Positions 1-9,790 of a DNA stretch of 64,000 bases are shown one piece after another (the stretch's first letter is position 1; each line of letters opens with the position of its first letter). The notes under the pieces were generated by a model. The model was not told the DNA's origin, did not search any database, and saw only the letters and a program-made list of their open reading frames with translations. The position numbers were made by a program, and so were the translations under genes. This DNA is from Sulfitobacter mediterraneus (GTDB lineage Bacteria > Pseudomonadota > Alphaproteobacteria > Rhodobacterales > Rhodobacteraceae), in assembly GCF_003054325.1 (NCBI RefSeq), contig NZ_QBKU01000010.1, positions 62,001-126,000 of the forward strand, given 5' to 3'.

Positions 1-1464
1 CTGTTGGATATCCAGATACATCTGAACCCGCTTGTCCCGGTCGTTCTCGGTCACTGCTGCGGCAACCTTTTCGGTCAGACCGCCCGCATCCCAACCGGTG
101 CGCCATGCCAGAAGGCCGGTCGCATTGGCCGCGTCAGAGTTGTCAGGGTTGTAGGCAAAGGTGCCTGCGTTGGTCTGCGGATCAGGATAATCCGGACCCC
201 ATGCCCCAAGGTAGACATCCAGTTCCCGCGCGCGGTAACGGGCAAGAATCTGTTTGGCTGTTCCCACGGTGATGTTGACCTTGATCCCGGCCTGCGCTGC
301 CGCGTTCTGGAACGATTGACCGATCTCAATACGCTCCTGCGCTTCGCGTACACCGATCTCAACTTCGAGGTTCTCTACACCGGCAGCGGCCAGCAGTTCT
401 TTGGCTTTTTCGATGTTGTAAGAGAACGGGTTCTCGTCCGAGGCACCCAGATAGGTGGCAGGCAGGAAGTTCTGGTGAATGGTATACTGCCCCTTGAGGA
501 AGCTGTCGCGCATACCTTCATAGTCGATCAGGTATTTGAATGCCTGACGGACTTCTGGCTTGGACAGCTCAGGATGCTTCTGGTTCAGTGCCAGATACAT
601 CAAACGGCCTTTCAGCTCGTCCACCACCTTGACGCCATCAGCGCCGGTTGCGCCTGCGATGTCTTCTGGGTTCAAGTTACGGGCAATGTCGATATCGCCG
701 CGTTCCAGCAGCAAACGCTGCGAGGCGCTTTCAAGCACGTGACGTACGATCACACGCTGCATGGCAGGGGCGCCGCCGTAGTAATCGGCATTGGCTGACA
801 TTGTGACGCTCTCGTTTGGCTTCCAACCGTCCAGCTTGTAGGGGCCGGAACCTGCGGAATTTGTCTTGAGCCATGTGTTGCCCATGTCGCCGTCAACTTC
901 GTTGGCCATGACCACTTCTTTGTCGACGATGCCGCCGATGGTCGCAGTCAGGCAGTTCAGCACAAAGGAAGTCGCATAGCGCTTGTCCGTCGTGATCATA
1001 AGCTTGTTGCCGTCTGCGCGGATGGTATCCGCCGCGTTCTCAGGCGTAAATCCGAACTGCGTCAGAATGAACGCAGGGGTCTTGTTCAGGATCACCGCAC
1101 GTTGCAGCGAAAACGCCGCGTCCTCGGCCCGCACCGGATTGCCGGAATGGAACTTGACCCCCTCACGCATCGTAAAGGTGATGGTCATCCCGTCTTCGGA
1201 AACTTCCCAGCTTTCGGCGAGATCAGGCTTGTAGCCCGCGCCCAGATCCAGCGGATCAAGATTGACCAGACGGTTGTAGACGTTGCGGCTGATGTCGGAG
1301 CCTGCAAATTCAAAGCTTTCGGCCGGGTCAACGGTTGTCACATCGTCAATCCGGTGGGCAATCACCAGCATGTTGGCCGGTGTCTCGGCATGGGCCGCAA
1401 AGGACGAAACGCTGACCGCGATGCCAACCGCAGCGCTCGTCAATAATCGGTTAATAACATTCAT
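1..1464 (-). CDS. ABC transporter substrate-binding protein, peptide/nickel family 5 (C-terminus outside window)
   Basis: This is the periplasmic binding protein of a peptide-type ABC importer (SBP family 5). The reverse strand reads open from ATG at 1464 through 488 codons to the window edge, so the last part and the stop lie outside. The N-terminus is a signal peptide (MNVINRLL... ending near AAHAE), followed by the family's usual opening about the start of the lobe (VTTVDPAESFEFAGSDISRN), then YKPDLAESW and the F-x-L-R-x-GVKFHSGNPV block typical of DppA/OppA-like proteins. It lies 51 nt downstream of, and co-directional with, the M19 dipeptidase, so it probably belongs to a peptide uptake and hydrolysis operon whose permease genes lie beyond the left edge. 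Substrate cannot be read from the sequence; di- or oligopeptides are inferred from the neighbour. Confidence 0.88.
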   Translation of the reverse strand, partial: MNVINRLLTSAAVGIAVSVSSFAAHAETPANMLVIAHRIDDVTTVDPAESFEFAGSDISRNVYNRLVNLDPLDLGAGYKPDLAESWEVSEDGMTITFTMREGVKFHSGNPVRAEDAAFSLQRAVILNKTPAFILTQFGFTPENAADTIRADGNKLMITTDKRYATSFVLNCLTATIGGIVDKEVVMANEVDGDMGNTWLKTNSAGSGPYKLDGWKPNESVTMSANADYYGGAPAMQRVIVRHVLESASQRLLLERGDIDIARNLNPEDIAGATGADGVKVVDELKGRLMYLALNQKHPELSKPEVRQAFKYLIDYEGMRDSFLKGQYTIHQNFLPATYLGASDENPFSYNIEKAKELLAAAGVENLEVEIGVREAQERIEIGQSFQNAAAQAGIKVNITVGTAKQILARYRARELDVYLGAWGPDYPDPQTNAGTFAYNPDNSDAANATGLLAWRTGWDAGGLTEKVAAAVTENDRDKRVQMYLDIQQ

Positions 1465-1515
1465 TTTTAGAACCTCTCCCGTTCAGTTACGTTATCAAAT
1501 GCACGTGGCTTGGGC

Positions 1516-2577
1516 TTATTGGCCCCAGGTTTTTTCAAGCACACGCATCCAGTTTCCGTGACAAAGTTTGGTCATCAACGCATCGTTGTAACCGTGATTT
1601 GTCATGGCCTGTCTCAATTGGGGCAGCCCTGCACAAGACGTAAGCGCCTCAGGAACAATGGCCCCGTCATAGTCAGAGCCAAGACCCACACGGTCTTCGC
1701 CCAGATGTTCAATCAGATGATCCAGATGGCGCAGCATCTGCGTTAGCGGCACCTCTGCCAACATGCGCCCGTCATCGCGCAAGAAGGCCACCGCAAAGTT
1801 AAGCCCGACCATACCATCGCTTTCGCGGATCGCGGCAAGTTGTCTGTCGGTCAGGTTGCGGCTGTGCGGGCAGATGGCATGGGCGTTGGAATGGGTGGCC
1901 ACCAATGGCTTGGTCGAATGCCGCGCCACGTCCCAAAAGCCGGCCTCGTTCAAATGCGACAGATCGACCATGATGCCCAACTCGTCGCAACGTTTGACCA
2001 GACGCAGCCCGTGATCGGTTAGCCCCGGCCCGATATCTGCGGTGCTGGGATAGCGGAAGGGCACCCCGTGACCAAAGATTGTCGGCCTGCTCCAAACCGG
2101 CCCGATAGACCGCAGCCCGGCCTGATAGAGAACCTCTAGCGTGTTCAGCTCGGCATCAATCGCCTCGGCGCCTTCGATATGAAAGATCGCGGCCATTTTG
2201 CCGCTGCCCAATGTCGCCCGCAGCTCTGCCGCTGTGCGGCACACCTTGAGCGCACCGCGCTTTTCCAGATCAAACAGCACCGCCGCCTGCGCCATGACCA
2301 CGGGAAAGGCATCCTCCCAATCTATAGGTTCGGGCAGAGGCAGGTCATAAGACGCCTTCGACATTTCCTCGAATTTGAAATCAAGATCGGTGGGCGAGGG
2401 GACATAGACCGCAAAGAACCCGCCGCCAAAACCGCCCGCAGCCGCAGAAGGCATGTCGATCGCACCCTCGCGCCCGGAGATAAAACTCTCTGACGCGGCA
2501 AGACCTCCGGCGCGGTGTAATTTCAAAAGAACATCATTGTGCCCGTCAAAGATGACGGGATGTGTTGTATCGGTCAC
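1516..2577 (-). CDS. Membrane dipeptidase (peptidase family M19)
   Basis: Zinc-dependent dipeptidase of the renal dipeptidase family, hydrolysing dipeptides. Visible family motifs in order are FDGHNDVLL (first metal ligands H-x-D), HIEGAEAID (the Glu of the binuclear site), DLSHLNEAGFWDV, ATHSNAHAICPHSRNL (later His ligands) and GLGSDYDGA. I chose GTG at 2577 (product about 353 aa, starting VTDTTHPVIFDGHND) because a GGGGGA ribosome site lies about 10 nt upstream and the preceding in-frame stretch back to ATG 2646 uses codons rare here (TCA, TTA) and adds no domain. The alternative start at 2646 would leave only 41 nt to the divergent LysR gene. No signal peptide is evident with the chosen start, so a cytoplasmic enzyme acting on imported peptides is likely. 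It is followed by the peptide-binding protein. Confidence 0.9.
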   Translation of the reverse strand: MTDTTHPVIFDGHNDVLLKLHRAGGLAASESFISGREGAIDMPSAAAGGFGGGFFAVYVPSPTDLDFKFEEMSKASYDLPLPEPIDWEDAFPVVMAQAAVLFDLEKRGALKVCRTAAELRATLGSGKMAAIFHIEGAEAIDAELNTLEVLYQAGLRSIGPVWSRPTIFGHGVPFRYPSTADIGPGLTDHGLRLVKRCDELGIMVDLSHLNEAGFWDVARHSTKPLVATHSNAHAICPHSRNLTDRQLAAIRESDGMVGLNFAVAFLRDDGRMLAEVPLTQMLRHLDHLIEHLGEDRVGLGSDYDGAIVPEALTSCAGLPQLRQAMTNHGYNDALMTKLCHGNWMRVLEKTWGQ

Positions 2578-2654
2578 GATTGTTTTGTCCCCCAGGATGA
2601 GGCACAGCTTATGCCAGAAATTCTCATAGACCACAGGTAATGACATGATATTGT

Positions 2655-2670
2655 CTCATACACTGATGAG
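2655..2670. promoter_or_regulatory. Candidate LysR-type operator, CTCAT-N6-ATGAG
   Basis: A perfect inverted repeat CTCAT-ACACTG-ATGAG sits just upstream of the LysR gene start, between it and the divergent dipeptidase. Its internal T-N12-A spacing resembles LysR half-site geometry. It could let the regulator control both itself and the peptide genes. Only the palindrome is seen; binding is inferred. Confidence 0.4.
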
Positions 2671-2687
2671 GATTCCGCAGCACACCT

Positions 2688-3596
2688 ATGGTTGTCAAAG
2701 CATGGCATAGTCTGCCCGAGTACCAAGCGCTTCGGGCGTTGATGGAAAGCGGGACCACCTCCAAGGCGGCGGTCCGTCTGGGGCTTTCGCAATCCGCAAT
2801 CAGCCGGTCGATATCCAGCCTTGAGGCCCGCACCGGCAAGATCTTGTTTGAGCGGGACGGCGGCAGGTTGCGGCCAACGGGTGAGGCCGCACAGCTCAAT
2901 CGCCGCCTCGATCCCTTGTTTGAAGCGCTGGACCGGATCGACGGTCCCCCGCAGGTCGCACAGGAAACCCTGCGGATCATCGCGCCGCCCACCTATGCCC
3001 ACCGATTTTTGGTGGAACATATTGCCAGCTTTCTCAAAACCAATCCGCATTTCTTTGTCAGTCTAGAGGTGGCCCCGTCCGAAGACGTAATCCGCGGTAT
3101 TCTGGAAAACCGCTTTGATCTGGGGCTGACCGGGGTGGAGCTGTCGCGCGACGGCGTCAAGCTGACACCCTATCGCCGCTCTGGCGCGGTCTGTGCCATG
3201 GCCGCAGATCATCCGTTGGCAGCGCAGGACGTGGTGCACCCCCGCGACCTGCATGATCAGGCATTGGTGGCGCTGTCGCATCGTCACGCGCGGCGGGCGC
3301 AGCTGGAAAAGGTGCTGCATCAGGTTGCCAGCAAGCCGCGGATTGTCGCAGAGGCGTCTACCTCATTTGCGGCGGTGGATCTGGCAAAGGCCGGGCTGGG
3401 CGTGACGGTCGTGAACCCGTTTCCGATTGTGCAGTACCGGTCTGATGATCTGGTGTTTCGCCGCTTTGAAAGCCAGATCGAATACCGAAGCTATTTCGTC
3501 TCGCCCGATCACCGGCCCGCGCCAAGCGTCGCCCGCGCGTTTATGCGCCACCTGCGATTGCACACTGCCAAGGATCTGTTTTCCGAAAAAGCCTGA
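2688..3596 (+). CDS. LysR-family transcriptional regulator
   Basis: A 302-aa regulator with the standard LysR layout. An N-terminal winged helix-turn-helix occupies roughly residues 8-65 (EYQALRALMESGTTSKAAV, then LGLSQSAISRSISSLEARTG and LFERDGGRLRPTGEA), followed by a periplasmic-binding-protein-like effector domain from about residue 95 (RIIAPPTYAHRFLVEHIASF) to the end. It is transcribed divergently from the M19 dipeptidase and peptide-binding protein, the usual arrangement for a LysR protein and its target operon, so a regulator of peptide uptake is a reasonable inference. The effector is unknown. The gene is followed by about 250 nt containing the zwf promoter region. Confidence 0.92.
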   Translation: MVVKAWHSLPEYQALRALMESGTTSKAAVRLGLSQSAISRSISSLEARTGKILFERDGGRLRPTGEAAQLNRRLDPLFEALDRIDGPPQVAQETLRIIAPPTYAHRFLVEHIASFLKTNPHFFVSLEVAPSEDVIRGILENRFDLGLTGVELSRDGVKLTPYRRSGAVCAMAADHPLAAQDVVHPRDLHDQALVALSHRHARRAQLEKVLHQVASKPRIVAEASTSFAAVDLAKAGLGVTVVNPFPIVQYRSDDLVFRRFESQIEYRSYFVSPDHRPAPSVARAFMRHLRLHTAKDLFSEKA

Positions 3597-3711
3597 TTGG
3601 TCCAGAGGCGCTGCAATTTCATGGCGAAGTCATAAGGCCCGTGGCAAACTGATGCTCCGAAGGATCCAAAGCGGCGTTCTAAAAGGGCTGCATTTTTTCG
3701 AAATTGATCAC

Positions 3712-3725
3712 TGTTAGCGCTATCA
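3712..3725. promoter_or_regulatory. LacI-type operator upstream of zwf
   Basis: The 14-mer TGTTAGCGCTATCA is a palindrome around a central CG with one mismatch (TGTTAGC / rc TGATAGC). This is the form of many LacI-family operators. It is followed at once by an AT-rich TAAAAT box at 3731-3736 and lies about 120 nt before the chosen zwf start, so a bound repressor would overlap the likely promoter of zwf-edd-eda. No LacI-family gene is present in the window. Confidence 0.5.
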
Positions 3726-3845
3726 TTGCGTAAAATGCTGTGCTATTGGGCGAAAAAGGGTCCTTCGATCCGCTGTGCCGCAGGGCCGACTTGGGCCGTG
3801 CCAATCGTTTACCGGCCAATGGCCACCCGCAAAGGACCACGCACC

Positions 3846-5294
3846 ATGGTATCGCGCGTCATCCCTGTAGACCCCTTTGATCTGGTCATTTTTGGCGTCA
3901 CCGGCGATCTCGCCCGCCGAAAAATCCTGCCCGGATTGTTCCACCGGTTTTTGGTTGGGCAAATGCCGCAGGAGGCCCGGATCATCGGCGCAGCGCGGTC
4001 AAAAATGACCGAAGAAGAGTTTCGCGCATCTGTGCGGGACACCTTGCTGGAGTTCGCCAAAGAAGCGCCGGACAACGCAGAAACGCTCGATCTATTCCTC
4101 GAACAGCTTAGCTATGTTGCGGTGGATGCAACGGGGACAGGGGGCTGGCCGGAACTGGCCAAGATGCTGCGCCCCGGTTTGGTGCGGGCGTTTTACTTGT
4201 CGGTGTCACCAAACCTGTTTGGCACCATCGCGGCCAAGCTGAACGAACATGATATCGCCACGCCCGAAAGCCGGATTGTGGTCGAAAAACCCTTTGGTCA
4301 TGATCTGGCCTCGGCGCAGGCGCTGAACGCCGATCTGCGCCGCAGCTTTGCTGAACATCAGATCTACCGGATCGATCACTATCTGGGCAAAGAAACCGTG
4401 CAAAACCTGATGGCGCTGCGATTTGCCAATTCCCTTTGGGAGCCGCTTTGGAACGCCACCCATGTGGATCATGTGCAGATCACGGTGGCCGAAAGTCTGG
4501 GCGTTGAGGGGCGCGGCGAATACTACGACAAGTCCGGCGCGATGCGGGACATGGTGCAAAACCACCTGATGCAGCTCTTGTGCCTCACCGCGATGGAACC
4601 GCCCTCGCGCTTTGTTCCCAATTCGGTGCGCGATGAGAAAGTCAAAGTCATCGAGGCGCTGGAACCCGTGGCGCAATCCGACATTGTGCGCGGCCAATAC
4701 CGTGGGCGCGATGGCGAAGGCAGCTACCGCGATCATGCAGGTGATGACGCCAGCACCACCGAAAGCTTTGTCGCGATGAAGGTGAATGTCGGCAATTGGC
4801 GTTGGGCCGGAACACCGTTCTATTTGCGCACGGGCAAGAAGCTGCGGGCGCGGACCTCTGAGATCGTCGTCGTGTTCCGCGACCCGCCCCATATGATTTT
4901 CCCCAAATTCGACAACCAGCGCGGCAATGCCCTGATCATTCGTCTGCAACCGGATGAAGGCATCACCCTGCGCACCACCATCAAAGAGCCGGGGCCGGGC
5001 GGTATGCGTCTGGCCGAGGTAACGCTGGACATGACCTTTGCCGAGGCACTGGGCGAACATGCCGCGCCGCAGGACGCCTATGAGCGGCTGATCATGGATG
5101 TGATCCGCGGCGATCAGACCCTGTTTATGCGCGGCGATGAAGTTGAGGCCGCTTGGGGCTGGGCCGATCCGATCCTGGACGAATGGAGCCGCAGCAGCAC
5201 CACACCCGAACCCTATGACCCCGGAAGCTCCGGCCCCGAAGACGCGCTGATGCTGTTGCATCGCGATGGCCGCCGCTGGCGCGAAATTGGTTGA
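3846..5294 (+). CDS. zwf: Glucose-6-phosphate 1-dehydrogenase
   Basis: Oxidises glucose 6-phosphate to 6-phosphogluconolactone with NAD(P)+, the entry step of the Entner-Doudoroff and oxidative pentose phosphate routes. The 482-aa product has the nucleotide-binding motif [11 protein letters not shown] at about residues 16-26 and the active-site motif RIDHYLGKE at about 175-183, with EKPFGHDL before it; length is normal for the family. The frame is open upstream to 3726, but ATG 3846 is preferred because AAAGGA lies about 10 nt before it and alignment to the family begins just after it. It heads an operon with edd (11 nt gap) and eda. A 6-phosphogluconolactonase gene, often next to zwf, is not present here. 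Confidence 0.97.
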   Translation: MVSRVIPVDPFDLVIFGVTGDLARRKILPGLFHRFLVGQMPQEARIIGAARSKMTEEEFRASVRDTLLEFAKEAPDNAETLDLFLEQLSYVAVDATGTGGWPELAKMLRPGLVRAFYLSVSPNLFGTIAAKLNEHDIATPESRIVVEKPFGHDLASAQALNADLRRSFAEHQIYRIDHYLGKETVQNLMALRFANSLWEPLWNATHVDHVQITVAESLGVEGRGEYYDKSGAMRDMVQNHLMQLLCLTAMEPPSRFVPNSVRDEKVKVIEALEPVAQSDIVRGQYRGRDGEGSYRDHAGDDASTTESFVAMKVNVGNWRWAGTPFYLRTGKKLRARTSEIVVVFRDPPHMIFPKFDNQRGNALIIRLQPDEGITLRTTIKEPGPGGMRLAEVTLDMTFAEALGEHAAPQDAYERLIMDVIRGDQTLFMRGDEVEAAWGWADPILDEWSRSSTTPEPYDPGSSGPEDALMLLHRDGRRWREIG

Positions 5295-5305
5295 AAGGAC
5301 AGACC

Positions 5306-7114
5306 ATGACACTGCATCCAACCGTTAAATCCGTTACTGACCGCATTATTGAACGCAGCGCGCCAACCCGCGCCGCCTATCTGGAGCAGATGCGTGCCGC
5401 GCAAGGCAAAGGTCCGGCCCGCGCCCATCTGTCTTGCAGCGGTCAGGCCCATGCCTATGCGGCGTCGGGCGAGGACAAAGATGCCTTGGCGCAGACCAAC
5501 GCCGGCAATTTGGGCATTGTCACCACCTACAACGACATGCTCTCCGCGCATCAACCCTTTGAAACCTATCCCGAACAGATCAAAGCGGCGGTGCGGTCCA
5601 TCGGCGGCACCGCGCAGGTCGCGGGCGGCGTGCCTGCGATGTGCGATGGCGTGACCCAAGGCGAGGCAGGGATGGAGCTGAGCCTGTTTTCACGCGATGT
5701 GATTGCGTTGGCGGCTTCTGTCGCGCTCAGCCACAATACCTTTGACGCGGCGGTGTTTCTTGGGGTCTGCGACAAGATCGTACCGGGCCTCGTGATCGCG
5801 GCGCAGGCTTTTGGCCATTTGCCGGCCGTGTTCCTACCCGCAGGTCCAATGCAAAGCGGTCTGGCCAATGATGAAAAGGCCAAGGTGCGGCAGAAGTTTG
5901 CAGAGGGCGAAGTGGGCCGCGATGCCCTGATGGCCGCCGAAATGGCCGCCTACCACGGCCCCGGCACCTGTACCTTTTACGGCACTGCCAACACCAATCA
6001 GATGTTGATGGAATTCATGGGCTTGCACCTGCCCGGCGCCAGCTTTGTCAGCCCGAACACCCCGCTGCGCGAGGCCTTGACGGTGCATGGGGCCAAACAG
6101 GCGCTGGGCCTGTCGGCTTTGGGCGATAGCTATACGCCGGTCTGCGATATTCTGGATGAACGTGCCTTTGTGAACGGGATTGTCGGGTTGAATGCCACGG
6201 GCGGCTCCACCAACCTGCTGATCCATCTTGTTGCCATGGCCAAGGCGGGCGGTATCATACTGGATTGGCAAGATTTTTCCGACCTGAGCGATATTACGCC
6301 GCTGATGGCGCGGGTCTATCCAAACGGGCTGGCGGATGTGAACCATTTCCATGCCGCGGGCGGTCTTGGCTATATGATTGGCGAGTTGCTGAAGGCCGGT
6401 CTACTGCATCCCGATACCAAGACGGTGGCAGGGACGGGATTGGCTCATTACACCCGTGACCCCAAACTGCTGGATGGCGAACTCTCTTGGCAGGACGGGC
6501 CTGACGCCTCTCTCAACCCCGGCATTCTGCGCCCGGTGGCCGAAGCCTTTGCCCCGACAGGTGGCCTACGCCGCCTGACCGGCACCCTTGGCACCGCCGT
6601 TATGAAGGTTTCCGCCGTCGCGCCGGAGCATCAGATCGTCGAAGCGCCCGTGCGGGTCTTTGCCGATCAGGACAGCGTCAAAGCGGCCTTCAAGGCGGGC
6701 GAGCTGACCGGTGATGTCATCGTGGTGGTGCGGTTTCAGGGGCCAAAGGCCAACGGCATGCCAGAATTGCACAGCCTCACACCGCTGCTGTCGATCTTGC
6801 AGGGACGCGGGCAGAAGGTCGCGCTGGTCACTGACGGGCGCATGTCGGGTGCATCAGGCAAGGTGCCCGCCGCGATCCACGTTTGCCCCGAAGCCTTGGA
6901 CGGCGGCCCGATTGCCAAATTGCAGGACGGCGATGTGCTGCGCGTGGATGCGGTGGCAGGCACATTGCAGATCCTCACAGAAGGGGTGGCGGACCGCCCT
7001 GCCGCCGCCGCCGATCTGTCGGGAAATCAGGCCGGTACGGGCCGTGAACTTTTTGCCATGTTCCGCAACACCGTGGGTGCAGCGGACAGCGGCGCAACGA
7101 TTTTTGGAGGTTGA
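5306..7114 (+). CDS. edd: 6-phosphogluconate dehydratase
   Basis: Dehydrates 6-phosphogluconate to 2-keto-3-deoxy-6-phosphogluconate (KDPG), the defining Entner-Doudoroff step. The 602-aa protein belongs to the IlvD/Edd iron-sulfur dehydratase family; the conserved cysteine-containing blocks are visible as [20 protein letters not shown] and [13 protein letters not shown], and the C-terminal domain carries [22 protein letters not shown] 5306 is chosen over the in-frame TTG at 5291 because GAAAGGAC precedes it at good spacing. It follows zwf by 11 nt and precedes eda by 3 nt, so the three genes are translated from one message. Confidence 0.97.
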   Translation: MTLHPTVKSVTDRIIERSAPTRAAYLEQMRAAQGKGPARAHLSCSGQAHAYAASGEDKDALAQTNAGNLGIVTTYNDMLSAHQPFETYPEQIKAAVRSIGGTAQVAGGVPAMCDGVTQGEAGMELSLFSRDVIALAASVALSHNTFDAAVFLGVCDKIVPGLVIAAQAFGHLPAVFLPAGPMQSGLANDEKAKVRQKFAEGEVGRDALMAAEMAAYHGPGTCTFYGTANTNQMLMEFMGLHLPGASFVSPNTPLREALTVHGAKQALGLSALGDSYTPVCDILDERAFVNGIVGLNATGGSTNLLIHLVAMAKAGGIILDWQDFSDLSDITPLMARVYPNGLADVNHFHAAGGLGYMIGELLKAGLLHPDTKTVAGTGLAHYTRDPKLLDGELSWQDGPDASLNPGILRPVAEAFAPTGGLRRLTGTLGTAVMKVSAVAPEHQIVEAPVRVFADQDSVKAAFKAGELTGDVIVVVRFQGPKANGMPELHSLTPLLSILQGRGQKVALVTDGRMSGASGKVPAAIHVCPEALDGGPIAKLQDGDVLRVDAVAGTLQILTEGVADRPAAAADLSGNQAGTGRELFAMFRNTVGAADSGATIFGG

Positions 7115-7117
7115 TCC

Positions 7118-7765
7118 ATGACCCTGAGTGCAAAAGACGCAAGCCGTCAAACCCGCGCCATCTGTGAATTGGCTCCGATTGTTCCAGTTCTGGTGATCGA
7201 CGATCCGGCCACTGCGCGGCCTTTGGCCGAGGCGCTGATCGCGGGCGGTTTGCCCGCGCTTGAGGTCACTTTGCGCACACCCGCCGCGCTTGAGGCCATT
7301 TCCATCATGGCGCAGGTGCCGGGCGGCCATGTCGGGGCAGGCACGTTGATCACCCCCGAAGACGTCCGCGCGGCCAAAGCGGCTGGCGCGACCTTTGGCG
7401 TGTCTCCGGGTGCAACGGATGACTTGCTGGCGGCCTGCGCCGATCAGGACATGCCGCTTCTGCCCGGTGCGGCCACGGCAAGCGAGGCGATGGTCCTGTT
7501 GGCACGCGGCTATGACATGCTCAAGTTTTTTCCTGCGGAAGCCTCGGGCGGCGCGCCTGCACTCAAGGCCATCGGCGCCCCCCTGCCACAGATCAGCTTT
7601 TGCCCCACTGGCGGCGTCAGTCCTGCCAATGCGGAAAGCTACCTGTCACTGTCCAATGTGATCTGCGCAGGCGGCAGTTGGGTCGCCCCAAAGGATCTGG
7701 TCGCTGCGCAGGATTGGGATGGCATCACCCAGTTGGCCCGCGCCGCCTCGCAACTGGGGCGTTAA
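7118..7765 (+). CDS. eda: KDPG aldolase (2-dehydro-3-deoxyphosphogluconate aldolase)
   Basis: Class I aldolase that splits KDPG to pyruvate and glyceraldehyde 3-phosphate, completing the Entner-Doudoroff pathway. The 215-aa product has the family features: PVLVIDD near the N-terminus, the catalytic Glu in LEVTLRTPAALEAI, GAGTLITPEDV, and the Schiff-base lysine in MLKFFPAE, followed by the phosphate-binding PTGGVSPANA and CAGGSW. A TTTGGAGG ribosome site lies 7 nt upstream, inside the end of edd. It is the last gene of zwf-edd-eda. Confidence 0.97.
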   Translation: MTLSAKDASRQTRAICELAPIVPVLVIDDPATARPLAEALIAGGLPALEVTLRTPAALEAISIMAQVPGGHVGAGTLITPEDVRAAKAAGATFGVSPGATDDLLAACADQDMPLLPGAATASEAMVLLARGYDMLKFFPAEASGGAPALKAIGAPLPQISFCPTGGVSPANAESYLSLSNVICAGGSWVAPKDLVAAQDWDGITQLARAASQLGR

Positions 7766-7784
7766 CGCACATCCCATATGTGCG
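7766..7784 (+). terminator. Weak terminator-like hairpin after eda
   Basis: CGCACAT-CCCAT-ATGTGCG begins immediately after the eda stop and forms a 7-bp perfect stem. The following sequence has only a diffuse T content (a TTTT at 7787-7790 region and later), so termination is uncertain. Confidence 0.35.
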
Positions 7785-7972
7785 GATTATTGCCGCTTTT
7801 GTCTCGAAAGCCCGCAGATCACGGAAAATTGCCAGATTTAGTGGTCTGATCGGCCCTCTGCCGCAAGAGACAGTTTGCGGCTTCGGGAGAAATCACGCTA
7901 AATCGCCCTAAGTGCTTCGACAGAGGTTTGACCGTGGACAACCGCGGCGGTGGTGTAGCGAAGGGCGATTGA

Positions 7973-9790
7973 GTGCGTGTGATGTCTATGGTTTTTCGGG
8001 CCGGACGGTTGGCTGTGCTGACCGCCCTTGTGTCAATGGGTGTGGCTTTTGCGACTGAGGCGGCGGAGGTGCGCATCACCGGTGTGCCCGAGGGCGGCGA
8101 CCTTTATCAAACCCTCTCCGGCGGATCGCTTTTGGTTGAACAAGGACAGGCAGAGACGCCTCCCTCCACGCAGGAAACCGTCGCGGCGGCGCAGGCCGAT
8201 TATGGGCGTTTGCTGGCGGTGCTGTATGACAACGGATATTTTGGTCCCGTCATCAAGATCACGCTGGATGGGACCGACGCAGCGAACATTCCTCCCGTCA
8301 GGCCGCCGCGCCGCATCGACCGCGCGGTAATCTCGGTCACACCCGGCCCCCTGTTTCGTTTTGGCGGCGTGCAAATTGCCCCGTTGGCCCCCGACACAGA
8401 ACTGCCCGAAAGGTTTGCCAAAGGGCAGGTCGCCGGTTTGGGAGTTTTGAAAGAGGCAGTGGCAAGCGGCATTGATGGATTGCGCGCGCAAGGCCACGCC
8501 AAGGCCGCACTGGCAGATCAACAACTGAGCGCACGGCATCCGGACAAGACAATCACCGCCAATTTGCGTCTCGCGCCGGGGCCAAAGCTGCGCTTTGGTG
8601 CGTTGCAGGTGAAGGGCAACAAAGATGTGCGCACAAAGCGCATTCGCCAGATTGCCGATCTTCCTGTGGGCAAGGTGTTTTCGCCCGACGATCTCAAACT
8701 GTCGCAGCGCCGTTTGCGCCGCGCGGGCGCGTTCAGCTCTGCTGCCTTGATCGAGGCCGAGATGATCGGGCCGGACGATACACTGCCAATCACCGCCCAA
8801 ATCACCGAAGCGCCCAAGCGCCGGTTCGGTTTTGGCGCAGAACTGTCCTCGCTTGAGGGGCTGACGCTGAGCGGGTTCTGGCTGCATCGGAACCTGCTGG
8901 GCGGGGCCGAAAGCCTGCGGCTGGAGGGTGAGGTCAAGGGCATCGGCGGCAATTCCGGCGGCGAGGATTATCGTTTGTCCGCACGATTTGACCGCCCCGC
9001 GACCTTTAACGCGGATACGGATTTTTATGCGCTGGCCAGTCTCGCGCAGTTGGACGAGGTTAACTTTTTCTCGCGCCAGCTCGACCTTGAGGCGGGGATC
9101 AAACGCTATGCCAATGAACAGCGCACCTATACGCTGGGCCTTGGTTTGCGCCGGGCCGAAACCCGCGATGCCTTTGGCACCAACCGCTATACCCTGCTGA
9201 CCCTGCCATTGTCGGCAGAGTTTGACTATCGCGACGACCGGCTGGATGCCACATCAGGCTATTACCTTAAGGCCGCCGTCACCCCCTTTGTCGCGCTCAG
9301 CGGCTCAGACAACGGGTTGCGGACTTATGTAGACGGCCGTGCCTATCGCACCTTTGGCAGCACCCGCCCGATCACTTTGGCGTTTCGCGGGCAGTTCGGA
9401 TCGGTCTACGGCCCGGATCTGAGCACGGCACCGGCGGATTATCTGTTCTATTCGGGCGGCGGCGGCACGGTGCGCGGGCAACCCTATCAGGCGCTGGGTG
9501 TTGATCTGGGCGGTGGCAACGTTGTGGGCGGGCGCAGCTTTGTCGGCCTGTCGGCAGAGGCGCGTGTCTCACTGACCGACAGCATCGGTTTGGTTGGCTT
9601 TGCCGATGCCGGGTACATCGGCGCAGAGGAATTCATCGACGGGTCTGGCGAATGGCATTCCGGTGCAGGGCTTGGCCTGCGTTATGCTACGGGCATCGGA
9701 CCGATCCGTTTTGACGTGGCAGTGCCAACCTCGGGCCCGGACACGGGCGAGAATGTGCAGGTCTATATCGGTATCGGGCAGTCGTTCTAA
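7973..9790 (+). CDS. tamA: Autotransporter assembly factor TamA (Omp85 family outer-membrane protein)
   Basis: Outer-membrane component of the translocation and assembly module. The 605-aa product has a signal peptide (GRLAVLTALVSMGVAFA, cleavage near ATEAAE), an N-terminal region of POTRA-like repeats to about residue 270 (for example LRFGALQVKGNKDVRTKRIRQI), and a C-terminal 16-stranded-barrel region with the VRGQPYQ block (the conserved VRGY-like lid-lock motif of Omp85) and a terminal phenylalanine (GIGQSF). Start may be GTG 7973, ATG 7982 or ATG 7988; AAGGGCGA lies about 8 nt before the GTG. The stop codon overlaps the start of tamB (TAATG), showing translational coupling. Confidence 0.93.
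   Translation: MRVMSMVFRAGRLAVLTALVSMGVAFATEAAEVRITGVPEGGDLYQTLSGGSLLVEQGQAETPPSTQETVAAAQADYGRLLAVLYDNGYFGPVIKITLDGTDAANIPPVRPPRRIDRAVISVTPGPLFRFGGVQIAPLAPDTELPERFAKGQVAGLGVLKEAVASGIDGLRAQGHAKAALADQQLSARHPDKTITANLRLAPGPKLRFGALQVKGNKDVRTKRIRQIADLPVGKVFSPDDLKLSQRRLRRAGAFSSAALIEAEMIGPDDTLPITAQITEAPKRRFGFGAELSSLEGLTLSGFWLHRNLLGGAESLRLEGEVKGIGGNSGGEDYRLSARFDRPATFNADTDFYALASLAQLDEVNFFSRQLDLEAGIKRYANEQRTYTLGLGLRRAETRDAFGTNRYTLLTLPLSAEFDYRDDRLDATSGYYLKAAVTPFVALSGSDNGLRTYVDGRAYRTFGSTRPITLAFRGQFGSVYGPDLSTAPADYLFYSGGGGTVRGQPYQALGVDLGGGNVVGGRSFVGLSAEARVSLTDSIGLVGFADAGYIGAEEFIDGSGEWHSGAGLGLRYATGIGPIRFDVAVPTSGPDTGENVQVYIGIGQSF

Noticed and set aside
4206-5321. A 371-codon minus-strand frame over zwf
   Set aside because: Antisense shadow of zwf, no ribosome site and implausible composition.
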